DNA of 64,000 nt from Vreelandella sp042466685 (lineage in GTDB: Bacteria; Pseudomonadota; Gammaproteobacteria; Pseudomonadales; Halomonadaceae), in the NCBI RefSeq assembly GCF_042466685.1, contig NZ_CP170448.1:2728001-2792000 (forward strand), written 5' to 3'. The notes under the pieces were generated by a model that was given only the letters and a program-made list of their open reading frames with translations, searched no databases and was not told the DNA's origin. Of the stretch, positions 24,995 through 34,111 are shown piece by piece (positions within the stretch are counted from its first letter, which is position 1; each line of letters begins with the position of its first letter). A program made the translations under genes and the position numbers.

Positions 24995-26944
24995 TTATAA
25001 CCCAGTTAACATCCCTGTGGGATAGGTAAGCGTTAACAGGTTAGCCATCCCCATTAAGAAGAGTGTCACGCCAGCCGCTAACCCCACGGCACCAACGGGC
25101 TTCATACGCGCCACCACCAGTAAGAACCCAAGACAAAATACGGCGGCGGTAAACAGGAAGCCAAACACCATCACACCACCAATCAAGGCGAAGAATCCAG
25201 CCACCCAAAAGAACTGCTGGCTTAATGTCTGAATTTGCCACTTCATCGGCTTGATGACCGTTCTGATAATTTCCAGTACGCACGCCGCCACGATAATGGC
25301 AATCGCCAGCCTCGGCATGATGCCCCCTAGCATGGAAAGATCAGCAAACGCCCACCACATATATCCAGCCACCGCTACCAGGCTGCTCAGCAATGCCACA
25401 TCGATCACACCCAGCGAAAGCGGCGCCACCTCTTCTTGAAGCGCATGTTTAGCAGAGTTTTCGGTTGGGCGGCGCTTTTGCAGGTAGCTGTGTAAAGGGG
25501 GGACAATCAGTGATGCCGCAATCAGTGCACCAATGATCAGTACCCCTGGCCGCATAAAGGCTTCTGCACCTTGAAACTGAGCGGCTTGATAGAAGTAGGC
25601 TTCTGCACCGGGAGCTAGCACAAAGCCAATCAAAAAGGCGGGGCGAGACCAGTTTGCCTGCTTAAACAGCACGCCAATCGCGCCAATAATGCCGAGTGCA
25701 AACAGATCACCCAGTGAACGTGACGCTTGATAGGCTGCGAAGAGGATCAAGATGGTAATCAGCGGCGCTAAAATCACGAATTGCACCCGGGTCAAGCTGG
25801 CCACGGGCCTAGCGAGTCCCAAACAAAGAGCAGCGCCCAAAATATTCGCCAGCGCTAATGACCAAATAATGGTGTACGTCAGATCGAGATTCGTCTCTAA
25901 CATACTGACACCGGGCTGAAGACCAAGCAGAAGCAAACCACCTAAAAACACCGCCGCCGTGCCCGAACCGGGAATACCAAACAGTAAAGTAGGCACCATC
26001 GCCCCGCAGGCACAGGCGTTGTTAGCAGACTCCGGCGCAATCACGCCGCGAATATCGCCTTTGCCAAACTGCGATTTATCCTTGGCGCTCTGTACCGCGT
26101 GGCCGTAGGTGAGCCAATCCACCACTGAGCCCGCCAAGCCAGGAATAGTCCCCATCAAGCTGCCAATCCCAGCGCAGCGGGCCACTAATCCAGGCCTCCT
26201 GGCCACATCCTTTACCCCCTCTTTCCAGCCTTTGCCCAATTGGCAGGGCTGCTCAGCAATCGCGCCGCGCTTCACCAATAGATCAATGATTTCAGGCAGT
26301 GCGAAAATACCTAAACCGACCACCACTAACGGCAAACCGTCATAGAGGTAGTCAAGTTCAAACGGCAGCCGAAACTCTCCAGTAGCTGGCGCCATGCCGA
26401 TGGTGCCGACCAGTAATCCAATGCCGCAGGCAGCAATGCCTTTAAAAACATCCTTGCCAGAAAGCACCGCCACCATGGATAGCCCCAGCAGTGTCAACAT
26501 AAATAGCTCTGACGATGAAAATGACAGCACAACAGGCCGGGCGATGAGAATAAAGGCCGTGAGCACCACCGCACCAATCAGGCCGCCTATCATTGACGAC
26601 AGAAATGCGCTAGAAAGCGCTCGTGCAGCCTGCCCTTTCTTAGCCAGTGCAAATCCATCCACCACGGTGGCCTGGGAAGCACTAGAGCCTGGGATGCCAA
26701 GCAGTACAGAGGCAAACGTATCGCCAGTGGGGATCACCGCCACTAACCCCATCAGCATACCCAGGGCGACGGAAGGCTCCATACCATAGAGGAAAGGCAG
26801 CAGAAGCGACATACCGGCAATGCCGCCAAGCCCAGGGATGATGCCCACAATCAGCCCAATCAGGACACCGATAACCATGTACAGCATATGGGGAACAGTA
26901 AACAACTGCCCCAAACTGGAAAATAAGACTTCTATCATTGTCAT
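24995..26944 (-). CDS. tctA: Tripartite tricarboxylate transporter permease, TctA-like with C-terminal TctB-like part
   Basis: 649 residues, whereas TctA proteins are usually about 500. The first 500 residues hold the TctA hallmarks (GIIPGLGGIAGM near residue 35, GIPGSSASQATVVDGF, TIPGLAGSVVDWLTYGHAVQ). The last 150 residues contain four more hydrophobic segments, matching the small TctB subunit, for which no separate gene is seen here. This suggests a TctB-TctA type fusion in reverse order. It imports a carboxylate delivered by the TctC protein. Start 26944 follows AAGAG; GTG/ATG alternatives exist. Confidence 0.85.
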   Translation of the reverse strand: MTMIEVLFSSLGQLFTVPHMLYMVIGVLIGLIVGIIPGLGGIAGMSLLLPFLYGMEPSVALGMLMGLVAVIPTGDTFASVLLGIPGSSASQATVVDGFALAKKGQAARALSSAFLSSMIGGLIGAVVLTAFILIARPVVLSFSSSELFMLTLLGLSMVAVLSGKDVFKGIAACGIGLLVGTIGMAPATGEFRLPFELDYLYDGLPLVVVGLGIFALPEIIDLLVKRGAIAEQPCQLGKGWKEGVKDVARRPGLVARCAGIGSLMGTIPGLAGSVVDWLTYGHAVQSAKDKSQFGKGDIRGVIAPESANNACACGAMVPTLLFGIPGSGTAAVFLGGLLLLGLQPGVSMLETNLDLTYTIIWSLALANILGAALCLGLARPVASLTRVQFVILAPLITILILFAAYQASRSLGDLFALGIIGAIGVLFKQANWSRPAFLIGFVLAPGAEAYFYQAAQFQGAEAFMRPGVLIIGALIAASLIVPPLHSYLQKRRPTENSAKHALQEEVAPLSLGVIDVALLSSLVAVAGYMWWAFADLSMLGGIMPRLAIAIIVAACVLEIIRTVIKPMKWQIQTLSQQFFWVAGFFALIGGVMVFGFLFTAAVFCLGFLLVVARMKPVGAVGLAAGVTLFLMGMANLLTLTYPTGMLTGL

Positions 26945-26975
26945 GGCTCTTATGTTATTTAGTGTAAGGGAGCCC

Positions 26976-27003
26976 AAAAGCACCGCTTAAGCAGTGCTTT
27001 TTT
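26976..27003. terminator. Hairpin between tctC and tctA (partial terminator)
   Basis: AAAAGCACCGC (26976-26986) pairs with GCAGTGCTTTT (26991-27001) with one mismatch around TTAA. In the transport operon's direction (minus strand) it is followed by only four T; in the plus direction by six. It may attenuate transcription so that the binding protein is made in excess over the permease. Confidence 0.7.
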
Positions 27004-27018
27004 GTGTTAACTGGCGTG

Positions 27019-28125
27019 TTAAATACGGGCACCGTGCTGCTCTAGCAGCCACTCGACCAGCCACTGCCGCGTGGCATCATCAAGTGACATGGCCTCCTGG
27101 AGATGCTGCTCGACGACCTCACCCACCACTGGCGTGTAGGGGCCAAGCTGTGCCATTGCTGCATCTTTAAACGCTTCTGTATCCACAAAACGCTGTGCCG
27201 CTTCGCGATACTCCTGAATAAGATCAGTTGGCGCGTCGCTAGGCAGCAGGATCAATTTTTGCAGTGTGAACCCTGAGGCAAAGAATTTACGATACGCCTC
27301 GGCGGCGGGGCCGCTAGGCGATTCGCCATGCAAGGTTTCGTAAACTTCATTGAAGGTTGGCAAATCAGGGAAGGCAGGGTCACGCACGATCTCGCCGCTG
27401 TCATTGAGCACGCCCAGAGAAAATAGCGGCACCGCTCGACCACTCTTCACCAGAGGCTCCACGCTGCTGAAATAGGCAGAGGTGGTTTGGAAGTCGATAT
27501 CTGCCTCGCCGCGCTCAAAGGCTAACCGCCCTTCTCCACGGCTACGCATGCCAGAGACGGCCTGTACATCAGCACCCAGCAGATCAAGCGCAATCAATAC
27601 CGGCAGTTCTAACCCCGTATGGCTTTGCACGGCAAATTTAACGCGCTGGTTGGTCACCGCGTTCAGCACCTCCTCTGCGCTATCACCCAGACTAGGCTGG
27701 GCATACACCACGCCGCCGGTGGGGGTCGCTAAAATCGGTGTCCAATCGTCGTAGCTATAACGTACACGCCGATCTTGCAGCATGGCGGGGTACTGGGTGG
27801 AAGCAGAAGTGCCTATCCATTGGCTGCCATCTGAGTCCGCACGCATAGCGAATAGGTTACTGCCATTAATGGAGCCACCGCCGGGCACGTTATCGATGAC
27901 CAACGTAGGATTACCTTGAATATGGTCACTCATCCAGGTAGAGAAGAAGCGTGCCCACACATCGGTTCCACCGCCTACACCAAACGGAATAGTCCAGTGG
28001 ATAGTGTCGGGCACGCTCACATCGTTAGCTTGGGCATTCACGCTGATAGCGCCCAGCGTGGAACAAGCAACGACAAGTAACGCTTTTTTGAAAGTGTTAA
28101 GCGGTGTGTACTTCGAGGTAGTCAT
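27019..28125 (-). CDS. tctC: Tripartite tricarboxylate transporter binding protein (TctC family)
   Basis: 368 residues with a signal peptide (KKALLVVACSTLGAISVNAQA) and the Bug/TctC fold (IHWTIPFGVGGGTDVWARFFSTW; IDNVPGGGSINGSNLF). It captures a carboxylate in the periplasm for the TctA-like permease. It is longer than most Bug proteins (about 320) and has many acidic residues, consistent with a halophile. Upstream of tctA and downstream of the PrpF gene in one minus-strand run. Confidence 0.9.
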   Translation of the reverse strand: MTTSKYTPLNTFKKALLVVACSTLGAISVNAQANDVSVPDTIHWTIPFGVGGGTDVWARFFSTWMSDHIQGNPTLVIDNVPGGGSINGSNLFAMRADSDGSQWIGTSASTQYPAMLQDRRVRYSYDDWTPILATPTGGVVYAQPSLGDSAEEVLNAVTNQRVKFAVQSHTGLELPVLIALDLLGADVQAVSGMRSRGEGRLAFERGEADIDFQTTSAYFSSVEPLVKSGRAVPLFSLGVLNDSGEIVRDPAFPDLPTFNEVYETLHGESPSGPAAEAYRKFFASGFTLQKLILLPSDAPTDLIQEYREAAQRFVDTEAFKDAAMAQLGPYTPVVGEVVEQHLQEAMSLDDATRQWLVEWLLEQHGARI

Positions 28126-28177
28126 GGCGATACTCCTGTTATTGATTATTGTCGGTTGTTAATAGTGGCCGCGTGAT

Positions 28178-29302
28178 TCAATCAATGGTTTCGACGGCGT
28201 GATTACCTACTTCCTTTGAAGGGCTCGCATAAAAAATTTGCCCGCTCATAATTTTGCGAGCAGTTCGAATAAGCGATACGCGCGCCAGGTCAAACGCATT
28301 CTGCTGGCGATACTCTGCCGTCAGCTCAATAGAGCCAGAAGGATGTTCCAGGACAATCTGAGATAGCAGCTGACCAGCGGAAAGCTTCTGAGTGCTCGTG
28401 GCCATTTGATTGGCAACGGAACCGGGTAAATTAATCGCGGCGGCAACGGCCATCGCCCCGGTGACGGCAATGGCTTTGTGGCAGCGATGGGGCACAAAAT
28501 AGCGAACATTGAGCGTATGCGATGCTGCCTCAGCTGCTGAAATCAGCACGACTTTGGGCAGAACGCTCTGACTAACATCACCCATTCCCATCCGTAGCCC
28601 CGCTCCGCGGCGCAGGGTTTCTAAGCGGGTTAACAACGGCGCATTACCATCCAATTCGGCAGGCGACTCATAGCCCGTTAGCCCGACCGATTCGGCACGC
28701 AGTAGCATAATGGGGGTGGCCGCATCGATACAGCTCACCTCGACGTCTTCAATCTCTTCACATACTTGTCCGGTGGGTAACAGCTGGCCTGTTTTACTGC
28801 CCATGATGTTTAAAAAACTGAGCTGGATGCCCGCAGCACTTCCCGGAACGCCGCTAATGGTGACACTCCCTTCGTACTGCACCTGCTTACCCGGTGTAGG
28901 GACATGGCATTCGATCAGCCGCTGGGTGTTTAAGTTATGGACGTTCACCACGGTGGTACCGTCTAGCGGTTCTACCAGCCCCGTCTCTATGGCATATGGC
29001 CCGACGGCAGAGAGCATATTGCCGCAGTTGGGGTTAAAGTCGACACGCTTATTCACTACATCCACTTGAGCAAACAGATAGTCAACATCGGCGCCAGGGT
29101 GCGATGAGCGCTCGACAATAGCCACTTTACTGGTGAGCGGGTCGCCGCCCCCGATACCATCAATCTGTAGCGCGTGCCCAGAGCCCATCAAGCTAAGCAG
29201 GATGTCGGCCTGCTGTGATTGGTCACTGGGCAGGTCTTTCATGCGAATAAAGGGGCCTCGAGAGGTGCCGCCCCGCATAATCACACATGGAATACTGTTC
29301 AT
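28178..29302 (-). CDS. PrpF-family isomerase
   Basis: 374 residues. PrpF-type signature RGGTSRGPFI at the N-terminus and the conserved active-site Cys segment FNPNCGNMLSAVGPYA. PrpF and related tautomerases isomerise unsaturated tri- or dicarboxylates such as 2-methylaconitate or oxalomesaconate. Because acnD or gal genes are not nearby but a tricarboxylate transporter is, the substrate may be an aconitate-like compound; this is an inference. Start ATG has GGCGGA upstream. First gene of the prpF-like > tctC > tctA run. Confidence 0.85.
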   Translation of the reverse strand: MNSIPCVIMRGGTSRGPFIRMKDLPSDQSQQADILLSLMGSGHALQIDGIGGGDPLTSKVAIVERSSHPGADVDYLFAQVDVVNKRVDFNPNCGNMLSAVGPYAIETGLVEPLDGTTVVNVHNLNTQRLIECHVPTPGKQVQYEGSVTISGVPGSAAGIQLSFLNIMGSKTGQLLPTGQVCEEIEDVEVSCIDAATPIMLLRAESVGLTGYESPAELDGNAPLLTRLETLRRGAGLRMGMGDVSQSVLPKVVLISAAEAASHTLNVRYFVPHRCHKAIAVTGAMAVAAAINLPGSVANQMATSTQKLSAGQLLSQIVLEHPSGSIELTAEYRQQNAFDLARVSLIRTARKIMSGQIFYASPSKEVGNHAVETID

Positions 29303-29450
29303 ATTGTTCCGCCATAGTTCGCGATGACTGTATGGACGGAGAATGTCAGCCAATCTTTAATGTCTCAAATGCAAATATAGATTGCTATAAATACGATTTT
29401 TGCATTAATGTGTTTTGGTTATTAATCCACTTTTTTTGCGCAACAATCCC

Positions 29451-30356
29451 ATGCTGCATAGACTCGAATTTCTTGACCTTCATGCGTTCATTTTAGTCGC
29501 TGAATTAGGCACCTTTCATGAGGCGGCACAGCGCCTGCATTTGTCGCAGCCAGCTCTCACTCGGCGCATACAAAAACTCGAAGAACTTCTTGAAGTTGAA
29601 CTACTTGAGAGAACCACTAGGCGTACCCGACTGACACCTATTGGGGCAGATTTTTTGCCCCGGGCCAGGCGCATGCTTGAGGAGTACGAGTCGTCTATTT
29701 TGGGAATTCGGGAGCTGGTCACGCACCAAAAAGGCACCGTGACCATTGCTTGCTTGCCGACGGCGGCATTCTACTTTTTGCCTAGTGTCATTCGTGTGTT
29801 CAGCGAAGCTTGGCCGGGTATTCGCATCCGAATTCTGGATGTCAGTGCTAACGAAGGGCTGGAAAAAGTTATCAATGGCGAGGCTGACTTCGGTATCAAC
29901 ATGATCAGCGCGCAAAGCTCGGAGGTGCGATTTACCCCACTGCTGCGAGACCCCTTTGTATTGGCACTGCGCTCGGATCATCCGCTTGCCAGCAAAAAGC
30001 AGATTGAGTGGAGCGATCTAGAAGATGTGCGACTCATCACTGTAAGCCGCGATAGTGGAAACCGTACTTTGTTAGATAATGCGCTTTCTGCTGAGGGCAT
30101 CCACTTAAACAGTTTTTACGAGGTTCAACACTTGTCGACCTCTTTGGGTTTAGTGGAGTCAGGCTTAGGGGTGGCTATTTTGCCGCGCATGACCATGCCT
30201 GGGCCTGATCACGACACACTGTGCTCAAGAGATCTGCCTGAGCCGCGCATTCAGCGCTCCATTGGTCTTGTACGCAGCAATACACACAGCCTCTCCAGTA
30301 CCGCACAGTTATTTATTGATTTATTGCTTGAGCACTGGGTCAAAGAAACTATTTAA
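29451..30356 (+). CDS. LysR-family regulator of the tricarboxylate cluster
   Basis: 301 residues with N-terminal helix-turn-helix (LDLHAFILVAELGTFHEAAQ; LSQPALTRRIQKLEELLEVE) and effector domain. Divergent from the PrpF gene over 148 nt, the classical LysR arrangement, so it likely controls uptake and isomerisation of the tricarboxylate. The start is uncertain (ATG 29451 or TTG 29415), neither with a strong ribosome-binding site. Its 3' end overlaps cobQ by 8 nt tail-to-tail. Confidence 0.88.
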   Translation: MLHRLEFLDLHAFILVAELGTFHEAAQRLHLSQPALTRRIQKLEELLEVELLERTTRRTRLTPIGADFLPRARRMLEEYESSILGIRELVTHQKGTVTIACLPTAAFYFLPSVIRVFSEAWPGIRIRILDVSANEGLEKVINGEADFGINMISAQSSEVRFTPLLRDPFVLALRSDHPLASKKQIEWSDLEDVRLITVSRDSGNRTLLDNALSAEGIHLNSFYEVQHLSTSLGLVESGLGVAILPRMTMPGPDHDTLCSRDLPEPRIQRSIGLVRSNTHSLSSTAQLFIDLLLEHWVKETI

Positions 30357-31818
30357 CGGCTTTCATCACGCCAGCATCAATCAGCGCAATAACCGCTTCA
30401 ATATCAATGTGCTCTTCCAGCATATCGGCCAAACGATCGAGCTCACGCTCGCGGTGAGCTTGATAATCACTCTGCTCCCCATTTACGAGGCCCAGCTGTT
30501 TTAATAGCGATTGACAGGCCTCGGGGTGGTCAAATAAGCCATGCAGGTAAGTGCCCAAGATATGGCCATCATCACTGACGGCGCCTTCTAATCGACCCTC
30601 TAAATCAAATAGCGGCGAACTAAGTGCTACCCCATCGCTTACGCCGTTATGGATCTCATAGCCGGTCACGGTTGCCCCATCCGCTACTGTTACGCCACGC
30701 ACATTACGCAGTTGCTTGCCTGCTACCATACGTGTGGTCAGTGGTAATAGCCCCAAGCCCGCCACTTTTCCGGGTTTCCCCTCCAACCCCTCAGCGTCAT
30801 CTACCCATTCGCCCAGCATTTGAAAACCGCCGCAAATACCCAATACCTTGCCGCCGTAGCGTAGGTGGCGCTGAATGGCGTTATCCCAGCCCTGGCGTTT
30901 TAGCCACTCAAGGTCGCTGGCAGTACTTTTACTACCGGGCAGAATGATCACATCGGCGGCGGGTATTGGCTGATCTGGCCCCACAAAGGTCAAGGATACC
31001 TGGGGGTGAAGACGCAAGGGATCAAAGTCGGTGTGATTACTAATGCGCGGCAGCGCTGGCACTATCACGTTAAGCGTCTGCCCCGCCTTTTTAGCCTGGG
31101 TTAGACCAATACTGTCTTCAGCATCGAGTACCAGCCCCTGCAAATAGGGCAGCGTGCCCAGTACTGGTTTACCGGTGCGCGCTTCCAACCACTCAAGCCC
31201 TGGGTTGAGTAGCGCCATATCTCCCCGAAAGCGGTTGATAATAAAGCCCTGGGTGCGCGCCTGCTCGCCCTCACTCAATAGCGCCAGCGTACCTACCAAC
31301 TGGGCAAACACACCGCCTCGATCAATATCACCCACCAGTATCACCGGGCAGTTCGCCGCCTCGGCAAAGCCCATATTGGCGATATCACCCTCGCGCAGAT
31401 TGATCTCAGCAGGACTTCCCGCACCTTCGGCAATAATCACGTCATAACGGCTTTCCAACGCCTGCCAAGCCGCCATCACACTATCTTTCGCGGTGCGTTT
31501 ATAGGCGTGGTAATCCAGCGCATCCATATGTCCATGTACCTTGCCGCGCAAAATTACCTGAGCGCCGCGGTCGGTTTCCGGCTTGAGCAGTACCGGGTTC
31601 ATATCACTGTGCGGGGCTAAATAGCACGCCTGCGCCTGTAACGCCGTCGAGCGGCCAATTTCACCGCCATCCTCGGTCACGGCGCTATTCAGTGCCATGT
31701 TCTGGGGCTTAAACGGTGCCACTGATATGCCACGCCTTGCCAACGCACGGCACAGCGCAGCGACCACGGTGCTTTTGCCCGCATCCGAGGTGGTGCCCTG
31801 AATCATCAGTGTGGCCAT
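30349..31818 (-). CDS. cobQ: Cobyric acid synthase
   Basis: 489 residues. N-terminal dethiobiotin-synthetase-like ATPase (MIQGTTSDAGKSTVVAALCRAL) and C-terminal class I glutamine amidotransferase with nucleophile Cys in GICGGFQMLG and His in LGTYLHGLFDH. It amidates adenosylcobyrinic diamide in cobalamin synthesis. No other cob gene is nearby, and I see no cobalamin riboswitch in the 240 nt upstream. Start is ATG with AGAGGTCTC-like upstream sequence. Confidence 0.95.
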   Translation of the reverse strand: MATLMIQGTTSDAGKSTVVAALCRALARRGISVAPFKPQNMALNSAVTEDGGEIGRSTALQAQACYLAPHSDMNPVLLKPETDRGAQVILRGKVHGHMDALDYHAYKRTAKDSVMAAWQALESRYDVIIAEGAGSPAEINLREGDIANMGFAEAANCPVILVGDIDRGGVFAQLVGTLALLSEGEQARTQGFIINRFRGDMALLNPGLEWLEARTGKPVLGTLPYLQGLVLDAEDSIGLTQAKKAGQTLNVIVPALPRISNHTDFDPLRLHPQVSLTFVGPDQPIPAADVIILPGSKSTASDLEWLKRQGWDNAIQRHLRYGGKVLGICGGFQMLGEWVDDAEGLEGKPGKVAGLGLLPLTTRMVAGKQLRNVRGVTVADGATVTGYEIHNGVSDGVALSSPLFDLEGRLEGAVSDDGHILGTYLHGLFDHPEACQSLLKQLGLVNGEQSDYQAHRERELDRLADMLEEHIDIEAVIALIDAGVMKAVK

Positions 31819-32018
31819 AAAGAGGTCTCGCCCAGGGGGATAAGAGCGAGACTGTAGCGGCCCCCATAAATCAGCGCAATGTGATCAAGCAAAACAGACA
31901 CCCTTTTCGATCGCTTTCGCGCTTCATGGTGGTTAATCGCCTTGTCATCATAATCACTCTAAAAATACATATCCCCGCCATTTAGCCGTCACATACCCAC
32001 TCTAGGCTGATACCTAAC

Positions 32019-32038
32019 AAATGAGATCGATCTCATTT
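32019..32038. promoter_or_regulatory. Perfect 20-bp palindromic operator for the LacI regulator
   Basis: AAATGAGATCGATCTCATTT is a perfect palindrome centred 30 nt before the LacI-family start. The central CG and length suit a LacI-type dimer; autoregulation of the whole operon is the simplest reading. Confidence 0.8.
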
Positions 32039-32058
32039 CATCAATAACAGGTATTCGC

Positions 32059-33060
32059 ATGGCAGATTTACGCAGCGTGGCCAAACTCGCCGGCGTCTCT
32101 CGAGCAACGGCAGCACGGGCTTTTTCAAGCCCCGATTTGGTACGCCCAGCTACCCGAGAACGCGTTTTTAACGCTGCCCAGCAGTTGGCGTTTAGGCCTA
32201 ACAAGGTCGCACAGCAGCTACGCTCCCAAGCCACACAAATGATTGGCGTGATGGTGCCCAGCCTCGACAACCCGGTGTTTGCCGAGCAGCTACAAGCCAT
32301 GGAAGTGGCTGCCCGTGCGGCTGGCTACTCATTGATCGTTACCACCAGTGAATACTCCCCCAGCCGCGAGGGTGACATTGTCGAGGAGATGCTGCGACAG
32401 CGCGTCGACGGTTTGGTGCTTACCGTGGCGGAAGCGGATAACAGCGCTGTGCTGGATAAGCTGCGCTTGGAAGCCACCCCCTGCTTACTGGTCTACAACC
32501 CGCCTGGGAGCAGTGGTTTTCCCTCGGTGGGTGTCGATAACCGTGCCGCTAGCGCCGATGCCACTCGCCACTTGATCGCCCTGGGCCATAAGCGAATTGG
32601 CATGGTCGCTGGCCCGCTGCTGCAGTCAGACCGCGCTCAGCAGCGTTTTGACGGTTACTGCCACGCGATGGGCGAAGCGGGGCTAACTCCGCGCCCACTG
32701 GTTGAAATGGCCCGCCATACTCAAGCTGACCTAGCCAGCCTGACGCCTGAGTTGCATGGGCCAGACGCTCTCAGCGCAGTGATTTGCACCAATGACCTGC
32801 TCGCCATCAGCCTGATGGGCGAACTTCAACGCGCCGGATTTAGCGTGCCTGATGATCTTTCCGTGATGGGCTTTGATGGTATTGCCTTGGGCAAGCACCT
32901 CTACCCGTCGCTATGCACCATTGAGCAGCCTCGCGCCGAGATCGGGCGCAGTGCTGTTCACACCCTGTTAGCCATGATTCGGGGAGAGCGCTGCGCGCCC
33001 GCCCCACTGCCCCACGCACTGCGTAAGGGCGAAAGTGTCGGAGCCCCGACATCCCGTTAG
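32059..33060 (+). CDS. LacI-family transcriptional regulator
   Basis: 333 residues. N-terminal helix-turn-helix with hinge (LRSVAKLAGVSRATAARAFS; FRPNKVAQQLRSQAT), then the periplasmic-binding-like effector domain (IGVMVPSLDNPVFAEQLQAMEVAA). It precedes an ABC importer operon by 32 nt on the same strand and is probably co-transcribed, repressing through the palindrome just upstream. Effector unknown. Confidence 0.92.
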   Translation: MADLRSVAKLAGVSRATAARAFSSPDLVRPATRERVFNAAQQLAFRPNKVAQQLRSQATQMIGVMVPSLDNPVFAEQLQAMEVAARAAGYSLIVTTSEYSPSREGDIVEEMLRQRVDGLVLTVAEADNSAVLDKLRLEATPCLLVYNPPGSSGFPSVGVDNRAASADATRHLIALGHKRIGMVAGPLLQSDRAQQRFDGYCHAMGEAGLTPRPLVEMARHTQADLASLTPELHGPDALSAVICTNDLLAISLMGELQRAGFSVPDDLSVMGFDGIALGKHLYPSLCTIEQPRAEIGRSAVHTLLAMIRGERCAPAPLPHALRKGESVGAPTSR

Positions 33061-33092
33061 TCCACGTTCGGTACGTTAGAGAGGAGCACAGC

Positions 33093-34109
33093 ATGAACCT
33101 GAAGTGTCTTTACCAAGCAGTATTGGCCACGGCAGTAATCAGCACATCGGGAAGTGTTTTGGCGCAATCAAGCGACAACGCGATCTGCTACAACTGCCCG
33201 CCAGAGTGGGCTGACTGGGGTACGCAGCTGCGTTTGATTGAGCAGGAGACCGGCATTCGCGTGCCACAAGACAACAAAAACTCCGGCCAGTCATTAGCGC
33301 AACTGGTCGCCGAAGCGGATAGCCCGGTAGCCGATGTCGTTTACTACGGGGTGACCTTCGGCATTCAGGCCATGGAAGAGGATGTGGTAACGCCCTATCA
33401 GCCTGCCCACTGGGAGGAGATCCCCGAAGGCCTGAAAGACCCCGAAGGCAACTGGTTTGCCATTCACTCCGGCACCCTCGGTTTTATGGTCAACGTCGAT
33501 GCCCTGGATGGCGCCCCGGTGCCCACCTCCTGGGAAGACCTGCTCAAGCCCGAGTATCGCGGCATGGTAGGCTACCTTGACCCCGCCAGCGCCTTTGTCG
33601 GCTACGTCGGTGCCGTGGCGGTCAACCAAGCCATGGGGGGCGATCTAAACGACTTCACCCCTGCAATCGACTACTTCAACCAGCTCGCCGAAAACGCCCC
33701 CATCGTGCCCAAGCAGACCAGTTATGCACGGGTGCTTTCCGGCGAGATCCCGATTCTGCTCGATTACGACTTCAACGCTTACCGGGCTCGCCACAGCGAT
33801 GGTGCCAACGTGGAGTTCGTGATTCCCGAGGAAGGCAGCGTGGTGGTGCCTTACGTTATGAGCCTGGTAAAAGATGGCCCTAACCCCGAGAACGGCCAGC
33901 AGGTACTTGATTTTGTGCTCTCTGATCAAGGCCAAGCGGTATGGGCAGACGCTTACCTGCGCCCGGTGCGCGCAAGTGCTATCTCCGCAGAGGCACGTGA
34001 AGTATTCCTTCCCGATAGCGATTACGCCCGCGCCGAAGCACTCGACTATAACGCCATGGCGGCTGCCCAGCGAAGCTTCTCCGAGCGGTATCTTTCGGAG
34101 GTGCGTTAA
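33093..34109 (+). CDS. ABC transporter substrate-binding protein (organic-phosphate/polyamine/iron type)
   Basis: 338 residues with signal peptide (AVLATAVISTSGSVLAQ) and a type II binding fold resembling family 1 Fe3+/spermidine/aminoethylphosphonate binding proteins (YCYNCPPEWADWG-like beginning, GTLGFMVNVDALDG, VVPYVMSLVKDGPN). First structural gene of an importer operon that ends with a metallophosphodiesterase, which argues for a phosphodiester or similar ligand. GAGAGGAGCAC precedes the ATG. Confidence 0.85.
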   Translation: MNLKCLYQAVLATAVISTSGSVLAQSSDNAICYNCPPEWADWGTQLRLIEQETGIRVPQDNKNSGQSLAQLVAEADSPVADVVYYGVTFGIQAMEEDVVTPYQPAHWEEIPEGLKDPEGNWFAIHSGTLGFMVNVDALDGAPVPTSWEDLLKPEYRGMVGYLDPASAFVGYVGAVAVNQAMGGDLNDFTPAIDYFNQLAENAPIVPKQTSYARVLSGEIPILLDYDFNAYRARHSDGANVEFVIPEEGSVVVPYVMSLVKDGPNPENGQQVLDFVLSDQGQAVWADAYLRPVRASAISAEAREVFLPDSDYARAEALDYNAMAAAQRSFSERYLSEVR

Positions 34110-34111
34110 TC

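Noticed and set aside
31819..32058. Possible cobalamin riboswitch before cobQ
   Set aside because: No B12-box sequence or the expected set of stems could be recognised in the 240 nt; the region is explained by the LacI operator and promoter.
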